Shown piece after piece: positions 23,112 to 31,839 of a stretch of 36,276 nt of DNA; position 1 is the first letter of the stretch, and every line of letters begins with the position of its first letter. The position numbers were made by a program, and so were the translations under genes. The DNA comes from Actinomadura sp. KC06 (GTDB lineage Bacteria; Actinomycetota; Actinomycetes; Streptosporangiales; Streptosporangiaceae): contig NZ_SMKT01000094.1 of NCBI RefSeq assembly GCF_004348735.1, forward strand, positions 1 to 36,276. Direction: 5' to 3'. Under the pieces are notes generated by a model. The model saw only the letters and a program-made list of their open reading frames with translations, was not told where the DNA came from and did not search any database.

Positions 23112-24530
23112 TCAGGCCGCGCGGGAGAAGCGGACGCGGCGGCGCGCCGGGTCCGCCTCCTCCAGCCGCACCCTGACCTGCTCGCCGAGCGGCAGCGCGT
23201 CCCCGTCGCAGCGGCCGAACACCGGCGGCGACACCGGCTGGACCCGCCCGCCGGACCGGTCGGCGCTCACGTCCACCACCACCGCGTCGAAGACGTCCCC
23301 GACGTGGTCGCGCAGCAGCAGCGCCTCGACGAGGTCGACGCACGCGTGGTCGATGTCGGCGGCGCGGCGCAGCGCCCGCTGCATCACCTCCGGCAGTTCG
23401 GGCAGCGCCTCGCGCGCCCAGCCGGGGACGGGGCGTCCCGCCGCGAGCGCCAGGCACACCTCGGTGGCGTACCGGTCGGCGAGCCGCCTGATCGGCGCCG
23501 TGACGTGCGCGTACGGGGCGGCGACGGCGGCGTGCTCGGCCTGCCCCGGCGGCGAGCCGTCGAACGCGGTGTACCCGGCGCCGCGCATCAGCGCCGCCGC
23601 GTCGTGCAGGAACGCGGCGTGCCGCGGCAGGGACGGGTCCAGCGCGCGGACGATGTCGCCGTACGCGGAGTCCCCGGGCCAGGCGACACCGAGCGCGCCG
23701 GCGGCGAGCCTGAGCCGCGCCACCGCCTCGGGCGGCGCGGGCGGCATCGTGCGCAGCAGCCCGACGCCGCCGTCCAGCATCAGCCGGGCCGCCGCCCGGC
23801 CAGTGAGCAGCGAGATCTGCGCGTTCCACGCCTCGGTCGCCAGGTCGCCGCGCAGCTTCAGCGCCCAGCCGCCGTTCGCGTGCACGACCTCCTGCTCGGG
23901 CAGCGGGAGGCTGACTCCGCCGCGCGCGGCCTCCGCCGCGATGAGCCGCTCGCCGATCTCGCCGAGCAGCGCGATCCGGGGGTCGCCGCCGTCGTGCCGG
24001 GCGGTCGCGTAGTCGAGCCGGGCGTGGCTGCGGACGAGGGCGCGCCGCACGTCCACGTCGGTGATCCGGCCGGCGTCGTCGATGTCGATCGTCCACGCGA
24101 CGGCCGGGCGGTCGCGCCCCGGCAGCAGGCTCGCGGCGTTCTCCGACAGCGGGCGCGGGTGCAGCGGCGCGTTGGTGTCGGGCAGGTAGAGCGTGACGCC
24201 GCGGGACCGCGCCTCGGCGTCCAGCGCGCCGCCGGGCCGCACGAACCCGGCCAGGTCGGCGATCGCGTACCGGACCCGGTGGCCGGGGCCGCGCCGCTCC
24301 AGGTGCATGGCCTGGTCCAGGTCGAGGGAGCCGGGCGGGTCGAGGGTGAAGAACGGGAGCCCGCGCAGGTCGGCGCGGCCGTCGGGATGGGTCGCGGGCC
24401 CGGCGGCCTCGGTGAGGACGGCGGGCGGGAACGGGCCGGGCACCGAGTACTCGGCGCGGATCCGGTCGAGGCCCGCGCGGATCTCGGCGTCGGCCTCCGC
24501 GGTACGCAGTCGCAGCGGTCGGCGCGGCAC
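23112..24530 (-). CDS. RNB-domain ribonuclease (RNase II/R family)
   Basis: A 472-residue RNB-family protein, expected to be a 3'-5' exoribonuclease. The metal site reads DPPGSLDLDQAM (D64, D70, D72, then Gln73), where RNase II has a fourth Asp (D210 in E. coli); YAIADLAGFV, LPDTNAPLHPRPLSE and YAHVTAPIRRLADRYATE match the RNB core. It is shorter than RNase II (about 640) because the N-terminal cold-shock domains are missing; the end looks like an S1-like remnant. GTG 24530 lies 7 bases after a -10 element. The Crp/Fnr gene lies 42 bp upstream on the same strand. Confidence 0.92.
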   Translation of the reverse strand: MPRRPLRLRTAEADAEIRAGLDRIRAEYSVPGPFPPAVLTEAAGPATHPDGRADLRGLPFFTLDPPGSLDLDQAMHLERRGPGHRVRYAIADLAGFVRPGGALDAEARSRGVTLYLPDTNAPLHPRPLSENAASLLPGRDRPAVAWTIDIDDAGRITDVDVRRALVRSHARLDYATARHDGGDPRIALLGEIGERLIAAEAARGGVSLPLPEQEVVHANGGWALKLRGDLATEAWNAQISLLTGRAAARLMLDGGVGLLRTMPPAPPEAVARLRLAAGALGVAWPGDSAYGDIVRALDPSLPRHAAFLHDAAALMRGAGYTAFDGSPPGQAEHAAVAAPYAHVTAPIRRLADRYATEVCLALAAGRPVPGWAREALPELPEVMQRALRRAADIDHACVDLVEALLLRDHVGDVFDAVVVDVSADRSGGRVQPVSPPVFGRCDGDALPLGEQVRVRLEEADPARRRVRFSRAA

Positions 24531-24537
24531 AGCACCG

Positions 24538-24543
24538 AGCGTA
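24538..24543 (-). promoter_or_regulatory. -10 element of a probable leaderless RNB promoter
   Basis: On the minus strand TACGCT is followed by 7 bases and the GTG start codon at 24530. No Shine-Dalgarno sequence is present between them. Confidence 0.45.
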
Positions 24544-24572
24544 CGGGACGAAAACCAGGTTCCGGACGTGAT

Positions 24573-25367
24573 CTACATTGTAAAGGCGTCGGCCGCGGGA
24601 CGCTCCGGCGTCCGCGCGAACTCCCGCAGCCGCGCTGCGTCCACCACGGTGATCTTCCGGCGGCCGGTGACGACGAGGCCCTCCGCCCGCAGCGTGCCGA
24701 GCGCCCGGGCGACCGTCTCGCGCGAGGCGTCCATCCAGCTGCCGAGCTCCTCCTGGGACAGCGGCGGGCCGATCACGATGCCGCCGGCGGCGTCCGGCGG
24801 CGCGTGCCGGGCCGACACCTCCGCCAGCTCGGTCAGCAGGATCGCCAGCCGCCGCGCGCCGTGCGCGGACACGTGCGCCTGCAGCCTGCGGTCTGCGTCG
24901 TCGAGCCGGCGCACGAACGTGCCGCTGACCAGCCGCCACACGCCCGGATGGGCGTCCAGGAAGCCGGTGAAGCGGGCGGCGGGAACCACCAGCGCGCGCA
25001 GCGGGCTGAGCGCCGCCACGGTCGCCGACCGCTCCCGGCGGCCGAGCACCGCGCTCTCGCACACCAGGTCGCCGGGACCGCGCACGGCGAGGACCACCTC
25101 CCGGCCGTCCTCGCTGGCCGACGTCACCTTCGCCCAGCCCGACTCGATGATGATGATGTGGTCGGAATCGTCGCCCTGGTAGCACAGCGGCGTCCGCGGC
25201 GCGTACTTTCGCGGCCGCGCGACCGCCCGGAGCGCCGCGCGCTCGGGGTCGTCCAGCGCGGCCCAGAAGGCGTCGCCGGGGTCGGCGGCGGGACGGCCGC
25301 GGGACGCCGCCGCCGGCGCAGGCGGGCGAGCGGCCGGCGGGCGGTCGGTCGGCACGTGCTCGGTCAC
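24573..25367 (-). CDS. Crp/Fnr family transcriptional regulator
   Basis: A 264-residue regulator: a Pro/Ala-rich N-terminal tail (about 30 residues), a cyclic-nucleotide-binding-type beta-barrel (YAPRTPLCYQGDDSDHIIII, then GDLVCESAVLGRRERSATV), a long dimer helix, and a C-terminal helix-turn-helix (LSQEELGSWMDASRETVARA). The phosphate-binding ER-SATV region looks intact, so it may bind a cyclic nucleotide; no FNR-type cysteine cluster is seen. GTG 25367 with GGAG 10 bases upstream is the likely start. A GTG-N6-CAC sequence covers this start but may be chance. The leader before it is long and structured. Confidence 0.92.
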   Translation of the reverse strand: MTEHVPTDRPPAARPPAPAAASRGRPAADPGDAFWAALDDPERAALRAVARPRKYAPRTPLCYQGDDSDHIIIIESGWAKVTSASEDGREVVLAVRGPGDLVCESAVLGRRERSATVAALSPLRALVVPAARFTGFLDAHPGVWRLVSGTFVRRLDDADRRLQAHVSAHGARRLAILLTELAEVSARHAPPDAAGGIVIGPPLSQEELGSWMDASRETVARALGTLRAEGLVVTGRRKITVVDAARLREFARTPERPAADAFTM

Positions 25368-25646
25368 GGGTCCGCGTCTCCGGTTCCTGGGGTCGGGTGA
25401 ACCGGTACCCGCGGCAGATGGGGGGAGTGGGGCGGTGAGGCCCAGTGCCGCGGATACCGGTCGCTCATGCGGCCGCCGGCCGGACGGGCGTCATCGTCCG
25501 TCCCGCGGCGGTGCACTGCCTTCATCCCAATGAGAACCCCTCACTGGGACGGATGCTGCACGCGGGAGAACGCCCTGTCTGCGTCATCTGACACTTTTGA
25601 CGAAAATTGCAGCGACGATCAGTCAGGGCCCGGGTCAAAGGGCCGG
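25368..25646. other. 278-bp gap with structured leader and a short ORF
   Basis: On the minus strand it holds a hairpin (25525-25549) followed by a 53-codon ORF (25525-25364) whose TGA overlaps the GTG of the Crp/Fnr gene (GTGA). The predicted peptide is rich in Pro and His (contains MSDRYPRHWASPP). Its third-position GC (about 79 percent) is below that of neighbouring genes, so coding is doubtful. An AT-rich stretch (25588-25612) may hold the Crp promoter. Confidence 0.4.
25525..25549 (-). promoter_or_regulatory. Hairpin in the Crp/Fnr leader
   Basis: TCCCAGTGAG-GGGTT-CTCATTGGGA on the minus strand: 10-bp arms with one wobble pair. The 3' arm runs into the ATG of the short leader ORF, so folding could hide that start. 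Confidence 0.35.
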
Positions 25647-26567
25647 TCAGCGCGACAGGGCGTTCAGCAGGCGGTTGACGGGGCTCGCGAGGTTCCACTG
25701 GTCCGCCAGCGCGACGAGCGTCTCGGGGTCGCGCGCGCCGGTGGGGAGCCGGTCGTCGAGGTTCGCCAGCTCGGGCGCGTCGATGTCGGTGACGACCCGC
25801 ACGACCGTCTCGGCGGCGGAGAGGTAGTCCCGCGCGGCCTCCATGCGGCGCCGCGCGCCCGCCGGGAACCCCTCGTCGGTGCCGGCGTCGAGCGCGGCGA
25901 GGATCCCCGCCACCGACCCGAACCGGGTGACGAGCGCGGCGGCGGTCTTGTCGCCGACGCCGGGGACGCCGGGCAGGCCGTCGGACGGGTCGCCGCGCAG
26001 CGTCGCGTAGTCGCCGTAGCCGCGGCCGGGGATGCCGTACTTGGCCGTGATCTCCTTCTCGCCCATCACCTGCAGGTTCCGGATGCCGCGCGCCGTGTAC
26101 AGGACGGCGACCGGGGCGCGGTCGTCCACCAGCTGGAACAGGTCGCGGTCGCCGGTCACGATGTCGACCGGGCCGTCCGCGGCGCCCCGCACGGCCAGGG
26201 TCCCGATGACGTCGTCGGCCTCGTAGCCGGGGACGCCCGCCCGCGCCAGCCCGAACGCGTCCAGCACCGCGTCGATGACCGGGAGCTGCGCCTCCAGCGC
26301 GTCGGGCGTCTGGTCGCCGCCGCTCTCGGCGACCCGGTGCGCCTTGTAGGACGGCAGCGCCGCCACCCGGAACGCGGGCCGCCAGTCGGCGTCCATGCAG
26401 CACACCAGGCGGTCGGGCCCGCGGTCCTGGACGAGCCGCGCGATCATGTCGATGAGGCCGCGGACGGCGTTCACCGGCGTCCCGTCCGGGGCGGTGACCG
26501 TCTCGGGCACCCCGAAGAAGGCGCGGAAGTACAACGACGGCGTGTCCAGCAGCATCAGCCCGCTCAT
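25647..26567 (-). CDS. 5'-3' exonuclease (PolI-exonuclease-like, FEN family)
   Basis: A 306-residue stand-alone 5' nuclease like the N-terminal domain of DNA polymerase I, removing RNA primers or flaps. It has LMLLDTPSLYFRAF, the metal-binding VCCMDADWRPAFR, YEADDVIGTLA and VTGDRDLFQLVDD, and a helix-hairpin-helix (LPGVPGVGDKTAAAL). No polymerase domain follows. I chose ATG 26567: it lies 7 bases after CACGAT, a weak -10; two upstream in-frame starts exist at 26576 and 26597. The M. tuberculosis counterpart Rv2090 lies next to helY and pepE, as here apart from the insertion. Confidence 0.93.
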   Translation of the reverse strand: MSGLMLLDTPSLYFRAFFGVPETVTAPDGTPVNAVRGLIDMIARLVQDRGPDRLVCCMDADWRPAFRVAALPSYKAHRVAESGGDQTPDALEAQLPVIDAVLDAFGLARAGVPGYEADDVIGTLAVRGAADGPVDIVTGDRDLFQLVDDRAPVAVLYTARGIRNLQVMGEKEITAKYGIPGRGYGDYATLRGDPSDGLPGVPGVGDKTAAALVTRFGSVAGILAALDAGTDEGFPAGARRRMEAARDYLSAAETVVRVVTDIDAPELANLDDRLPTGARDPETLVALADQWNLASPVNRLLNALSR

Positions 26568-26683
26568 GCGCCACATCGTGCCATGCCCCGCGGACACCCG
26601 GGGCGCAGGCGGGCCGGGGCGGCGCGACCCCGGTCAGCCTGCGATCCTGGTACCGCAGTGAAGACCGGAGAATGGAGACGGGT

Positions 26684-27793
26684 GTGACAACGGAGTTGTA
26701 TCCGCGTGAGCGCCTCGGCCTGGTGCGGGACGCGGCGGCGAAGGCCGGGCTCGGGGCGGTGCTGCTGACCCCCGGCCCGGACCTGCGGTACGTCACCGGG
26801 TACGACGCCAAGCAGCTGGAGCGGCTCACCTGCCTGGTGGTGCCGGCCGGCGGCGAGGCGTTCCTGGTCGTCCCGCGGCTGGAGCTGCCCGCCGCGCAGG
26901 CCTCGCCCGCCGGGTCCCTCGGCGTGGAGCTGGTGCCGTGGGACGAGATCGACGACCCGTACGCGCTGGTCGCCTCCCGGCTCCCGAAGGACCCGGGGAC
27001 GGTGGGCGTCGCCGACCGGATGTGGGCGGTGATGGCGCTGCGGTTCCGCGCCGCGATGCCCGCCGCCGAGCAGGTCGCGGCCGGGGGAGTGCTGCGGGAG
27101 CTGCGGATGCGCAAGAGCCCGGCGGAGGTGGCGGCGCTGCGCGAGGCGGGCGCGGCGATCGACCGGGTGCACCGCCGCGTGCCGGACCTGCTGAAGGCGG
27201 GCCGCACCGAGCGGGAGGTCGCCCGCGACATCGCCGACGCGATCACCGGCGAGGGGCACGCGCAGGTCGACTTCGTCATCGTCGGGTCGGGCCCGAACGG
27301 CGCCAACCCGCACGCCGAGCCGACCGACCGGGTGATCCGCCCGGGCGAGCCGGTCGTGGTCGACATCGGCGGGACGATGCCGAGCGGGTACTGCTCGGAC
27401 TCCACCCGCAACTACTGCGTCGGCGAGCCGCCCGCGGAGTACCGCGCGTACTTCGAGGTGCTGGAGGAGGCGCAGCGGGCCTCGTGCGCGGCCGTCCGCC
27501 CCGGGGTCACGCCCGAGGCGGTGGACGCGGCGGCCCGCGACGTCATCGAGGCCGCCGGGCACGGCGCGGACTTCTTCCACCGCACCGGCCACGGCATCGG
27601 CCTGGAGTCGCACGAGGACCCCTACATCGTGGCGGGCAACCTGGAGCCGCTGGAGCCGGGCATGGCGTTCTCGATCGAGCCGGGCATCTACCCGGGCCCG
27701 CACGGCGCCCGCATCGAGGACATCGTCGTGTGCACCGAGGACGGCCACGAGCCGATGAACGTCACCGAGCACGGCCTGGTCATCGTCGACTGA
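26684..27793 (+). CDS. M24 family metallopeptidase (Xaa-Pro dipeptidase type)
   Basis: A 369-residue aminopeptidase P/prolidase-type enzyme with the creatinase N-domain followed by the pita-bread fold. The five metal ligands are D227 and D239 (VVDIGG, CSDSTRN), H303 (HRTGHGIGLE), E332 (SIEPGIY) and E345 (ARIEDIVV). I chose GTG 26684, with GGAG 6 bases upstream, over ATG 26672, whose GGAG is only two bases away. It corresponds to PepE of M. tuberculosis (Rv2089c) in position and strand. It likely cleaves dipeptides with a C-terminal proline, in the cytosol. Confidence 0.93.
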   Translation: MTTELYPRERLGLVRDAAAKAGLGAVLLTPGPDLRYVTGYDAKQLERLTCLVVPAGGEAFLVVPRLELPAAQASPAGSLGVELVPWDEIDDPYALVASRLPKDPGTVGVADRMWAVMALRFRAAMPAAEQVAAGGVLRELRMRKSPAEVAALREAGAAIDRVHRRVPDLLKAGRTEREVARDIADAITGEGHAQVDFVIVGSGPNGANPHAEPTDRVIRPGEPVVVDIGGTMPSGYCSDSTRNYCVGEPPAEYRAYFEVLEEAQRASCAAVRPGVTPEAVDAAARDVIEAAGHGADFFHRTGHGIGLESHEDPYIVAGNLEPLEPGMAFSIEPGIYPGPHGARIEDIVVCTEDGHEPMNVTEHGLVIVD

Positions 27794-27848
27794 CCGGGCA
27801 CGGGCGAGGGCGCGGACGGGTCTCCGTCCGCGCCCTCGCTGTGCCCGG
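27794..27848. terminator. Bidirectional terminator between convergent genes
   Basis: A perfect 15-bp stem CGAGGGCGCGGACGG / CCGTCCGCGCCCTCG with loop GTCT, extended by an outer pair CCGGGCAC / GTGCCCGG. It lies between the dipeptidase stop (27793) and the MsiK stop (27856) and shares its tip ACGGGTCTCCGT with 11293-11326. Confidence 0.85.
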
Positions 27849-27855
27849 CGGCCGG

Positions 27856-29121
<1,266 letters not shown>

Positions 29122-29134
29122 CCGAACCCCCTCT

Positions 29135-29148
29135 TGGAAACGTTTCCA
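29135..29148. promoter_or_regulatory. LacI operator O1, at the msiK start
   Basis: TGGAAACGTTTCCA, a perfect 14-bp palindrome with the central CG typical of LacI/CcpA-type operators. It lies 14 bp before the msiK start codon. Confidence 0.85.
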
Positions 29149-29152
29149 TAGC

Positions 29153-29177
29153 CCCCTGGCGAGCAGGGGTTTTGCTC
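29153..29177. promoter_or_regulatory. Two overlapping hairpins between the LacI operators
   Basis: CCCCTG-GCGAG-CAGGGG (29153-29169, followed by TTTT on the plus strand) and GAGCA-GGGGTTT-TGCTC (29161-29177) share bases and cannot form together. In an msiK transcript they would lie in the leader. Confidence 0.3.
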
Positions 29178-29197
29178 AGTAGCTGGAGTAAACATCA

Positions 29198-29211
29198 TGG
29201 AAACGTTTCCA
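29198..29211. promoter_or_regulatory. LacI operator O2, at the LacI side
   Basis: TGGAAACGTTTCCA, identical to O1, with centres 63 bp apart. That is six helical turns, so one tetramer or two dimers could loop the DNA. Confidence 0.85.
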
Positions 29212-29267
29212 GGGGAGGGACGATCGTGAGAAGATGATCTAAAACCTCCTGAAGGGACTATCCGGGC

Positions 29268-30323
29268 ATGACGGACAGGCGTCCCGCGACGATCAAGGAC
29301 GTGGCGGCGTCGGCGGGCGTCGGCATCGCCACCGTGTCGCGCGTGTTCTCCGGGACGGGCTCGGTCAGCGCCGCCACCCGCGACCGGGTACTCGCCGCCG
29401 CCCGCGCGCTGGACTACCGCCCGAGCGCCCTCGGCCGCGGGCTCAAGCTGCGGCGCAGCGGCGGCATCGGGCTGATCGTCCCCGACGTCACCGACCCGTT
29501 CTGCGCCGAGCTGGTCGCCGGCGTGCTGGACTGCGCCCGCACCCTCGGCGAGCACGTCATCGTCGACGCCGCCGACGGCGACCCCGCCCGCGAGGCCGAG
29601 ATCGTCGAGCGGCTCGCCGGGCAGCGGGTGGGCGGCATCATCGCCATGCCCGCCGGGGACGAGGCCGACTGGCGCGGCGCCGCCCGGGTGTGCTCCAGCG
29701 TCGTGTTCGCCGGCCGCGTCCTGCCGGGGCCGCCCGGGCCGCCGGACGTGCCGGACGTGCCGTCCGTCCTGGCCGACGACGCGGGCGGCGTCCGGGCCGT
29801 CACCGAGTACCTCGCCGGGCTCGGGCACCGCCGCATCGCGTTCCTCGGCGCCGTCCCCGGCGGCCCGCCCCGGGTGCGCGAGCGCGCGTTCCGCGCCGCC
29901 CTCGCCGAGCTCGGCGTGCCCGTCGAGGAGGACCTGGTCGTCGCCGCCCGCCCGGCCCGCGACGCCGCCTACGCGGCCGCCGCCGGGCTGCTGCAGCGCC
30001 GCGGCGACGTCACCGCCGTCCTGGCCGCCGACCACCTGCTCGGCGAGGCCGCCGTCCTCGTGGCGCGCGAGCTGGACCTGCGGGTCCCCGCCGACGTGTC
30101 CATCGCGATGGTCGACGACGTGGCGTGGGCGGAGCTGTGCGACCCGCCGCTGACCGCGGTCGCCCGCCCCGGCCGCGACATCGGCTACCGCGCCTGCGAG
30201 CTGGTGCTGCGCGAGCCCGCCCGGCGCGGCCGCGGCGGGCCGGTGCTGCTGCCGACCGAGCTCGTCGTGCGCGGCAGCTGCGGCCCGCCGCGCGCCCAGC
30301 GCCGCCGGACGCTCGCCGGCTGA
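29268..30323 (+). CDS. LacI family transcriptional regulator
   Basis: A 351-residue regulator. The N-terminal HTH and hinge are RPATIKDVAASAGVGIATVS and YRPSALGRGLK (about residues 4-62); the rest is a periplasmic-binding-protein-like core (GLIVPDVTDPFCAELVAGV, GGIIAMPAGDEADW, IAMVDDVAWAELCDPPLTAV). ATG 29268 has a poor ribosome-binding site (GAAGGGA is 13 bases away). It is divergent from msiK and should bind the two identical operators between them. The inducer is probably a sugar handled by the operon at 30844-36228 or a breakdown product; this is inference. Confidence 0.93.
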   Translation: MTDRRPATIKDVAASAGVGIATVSRVFSGTGSVSAATRDRVLAAARALDYRPSALGRGLKLRRSGGIGLIVPDVTDPFCAELVAGVLDCARTLGEHVIVDAADGDPAREAEIVERLAGQRVGGIIAMPAGDEADWRGAARVCSSVVFAGRVLPGPPGPPDVPDVPSVLADDAGGVRAVTEYLAGLGHRRIAFLGAVPGGPPRVRERAFRAALAELGVPVEEDLVVAARPARDAAYAAAAGLLQRRGDVTAVLAADHLLGEAAVLVARELDLRVPADVSIAMVDDVAWAELCDPPLTAVARPGRDIGYRACELVLREPARRGRGGPVLLPTELVVRGSCGPPRAQRRRTLAG

Positions 30324-30371
30324 GCCGGTCCGTGATCGGGCGGACGGGCCCGGGCACCGCCCCCGGCACGC

Positions 30372-30377
30372 TAGATT
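30372..30377 (+). promoter_or_regulatory. -10 element of a probable leaderless Lrp promoter
   Basis: TAGATT ends 6 bases before GTG 30384, with no ribosome-binding site between. It is AT-rich in a GC-rich region and fits TANNNT exactly. Confidence 0.55.
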
Positions 30378-30383
30378 TCCCGC

Positions 30384-30824
30384 GTGGAGGAGATCGATCG
30401 TCAGATCCTGGGGTTGCTGGCCGGCGACGGGCGGATGAGCTTCACCGACCTGGCCAAGGAGACCGGCCTGTCGGTGTCGGCCGTGCACCAGCGCGTGCGC
30501 CGGCTGCAGAAGCGCGGCGCCATCACCGGGTTCGCCGCCCAGCTCGACAGCACGCAGATCGGGCTGCCGCTCACCGCGTTCATCTCGATCAAGCCGATCG
30601 ACCCGGCCGCGCCGGACGACGCGCCCGACCGGCTGGCCCATCTCCAGGCGATCGAGGCGTGCCACTCGGTGGCCGGGGACGAGAGCTACATCCTCAAGGT
30701 GCGCGTCGCGTCCCCGAACGAGCTCGAGGACCTGCTGCAGAAGATCCGCGCCGCCGCGAACGTCGCGACGCGCACGACGGTCGTCCTCAGCACCCCGTGG
30801 GAGGCGCGCCGCCCCCCGCTGTGA
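30384..30824 (+). CDS. Lrp/AsnC family transcriptional regulator
   Basis: A 146-residue regulator of the feast/famine type. An N-terminal helix-turn-helix (EEIDRQILGLLAGDGRMSF, then ETGLSVSAVHQRVRRLQKRG) precedes the RAM ligand domain (ACHSVAGDESYILKVRV, about residues 90-115). The GTG start follows the -10 element directly. The end lies 19 bp from the end of the convergent kinase gene. Amino-acid effector unknown; the neighbouring sugar operon does not point to a target. Confidence 0.92.
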   Translation: MEEIDRQILGLLAGDGRMSFTDLAKETGLSVSAVHQRVRRLQKRGAITGFAAQLDSTQIGLPLTAFISIKPIDPAAPDDAPDRLAHLQAIEACHSVAGDESYILKVRVASPNELEDLLQKIRAAANVATRTTVVLSTPWEARRPPL

Positions 30825-30843
30825 CTCGGCACCCGCTCGGGAT

Positions 30844-31839
30844 TCAGCGCCGGCGGAAGGCGGCGCGGAGGGTCTCGTGGGCGGCGGGCGCGGCGGTGAC
30901 GTGGTCGAGGGCGAGCAGCGCGGCGCCGAGCAGCGGCGGGTCCTCGGGGACGAGCAGCCGCGCGTGCGGGGCGAGTTCGGCGTAGCGGGCGGCGACCGCG
31001 TCCATGAGGAGGGGGCGGCGCGCCGCGAGGATCCCGCCGCCGAGGACGACGTCGGCGGGCTCGTCCAGCAGCCCGAGGCGGCGCAGCGCCACCGAGCCGA
31101 GCACCGCGACCTCCCCGGCGAGCCGCGCCACGACCTCCCGCGCCACCTCGTCGCCCGCCTCCGCGGCGTCGATAAGGACGGGCGCCAGCTCGGTGAGGCG
31201 CCCCTCGTCGAACTCGCCGAGATGGATGCCGAGCCCGACGTCGATGGCGCGCTCGACGCCGAAATATGACGCGACGGCCCCGGTGAGCGCCGTGCGGGGG
31301 CCGCGGCCGTCCTCGCCGCGGATGCCGTGCCACAGCGCCGCGCGGCCGAGGGAGCCGCCGCCGCCCCAGTCGCCGGTGTGGGGCCCGAGGGACGGGAACC
31401 TGGCGGTGCGCCCGTCCGGTCCGACGCCCGCGCAGTTGATCCCCGCGCCGCACACCACGGCGACGCCCCAGCCGGCGGTGACGGCGCTGCGCAGCAGCGC
31501 GAAGGTGTCGTTGCCGACCGCGACGCTCGCGGCGGCGCCCCGGCCGAGCAGCAGCTTCTCCAGGCGCTCCTCCTCGCCCGGCAGGTCCACGTTGGCCATG
31601 TAGGCGGCGAGGTGGGCGACCTCGCCGGGCAGCGCGCCCGCGCGGCGCAGCGCGGCGTCGATGACGGCCGACAGCGCGTCCAGCGCGGTGTCCAGGCCGT
31701 CGAGCTGGGGCCGGAACCCGTCGCCGCGGACGGTGGCGAGCAGCTCCCCGCCGTCCCCGACCACGGCCGCGTCGGTCTTGCTGTTGCCGCCGTCGACGGC
31801 GACCAGCACGCCCCCCGGCGTGTTCGCGGAAGCGGCCAT
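30844..31839 (-). CDS. BadF/BadG/BcrA/BcrD-type ATPase (probable GlcNAc-type sugar kinase)
   Basis: A 331-residue ASKHA-fold kinase. VAVDGGNSKTDAAVV (about residues 12-26) is the first phosphate loop, VVCGAGINCAGVGPDG the second, GDWGGGGSLGRAAL the region that closes over the sugar, and VVLGGGILAARRPLLM the adenosine loop. Such proteins are often N-acetylglucosamine kinases, but other sugars cannot be excluded. The start ATG shares one base with the stop of the GH4 gene upstream (TGATG), so it is the last gene of the sugar operon and is translationally coupled. Together with GH4 it points to phosphorylation of an imported sugar or glycoside. Confidence 0.85.
   Translation of the reverse strand: MAASANTPGGVLVAVDGGNSKTDAAVVGDGGELLATVRGDGFRPQLDGLDTALDALSAVIDAALRRAGALPGEVAHLAAYMANVDLPGEEERLEKLLLGRGAAASVAVGNDTFALLRSAVTAGWGVAVVCGAGINCAGVGPDGRTARFPSLGPHTGDWGGGGSLGRAALWHGIRGEDGRGPRTALTGAVASYFGVERAIDVGLGIHLGEFDEGRLTELAPVLIDAAEAGDEVAREVVARLAGEVAVLGSVALRRLGLLDEPADVVLGGGILAARRPLLMDAVAARYAELAPHARLLVPEDPPLLGAALLALDHVTAAPAAHETLRAAFRRR

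Noticed and set aside
22099..25185. Long minus-strand open frame (over 1000 codons) across the haem oxygenase, RNB and Crp genes
   Set aside because: Composition is that of a shadow frame, and the true genes in other frames have full domains.
25356..25367. GTG-N6-CAC sequence over the Crp/Fnr start codon, like a mycobacterial CRP core site
   Set aside because: It lies in coding sequence and only six bases are fixed, so chance is likely.
26584..26603. GCCCCG...CGGGGC dyad between the exonuclease and dipeptidase genes
   Set aside because: Short GC-only arms are common by chance at this base composition.
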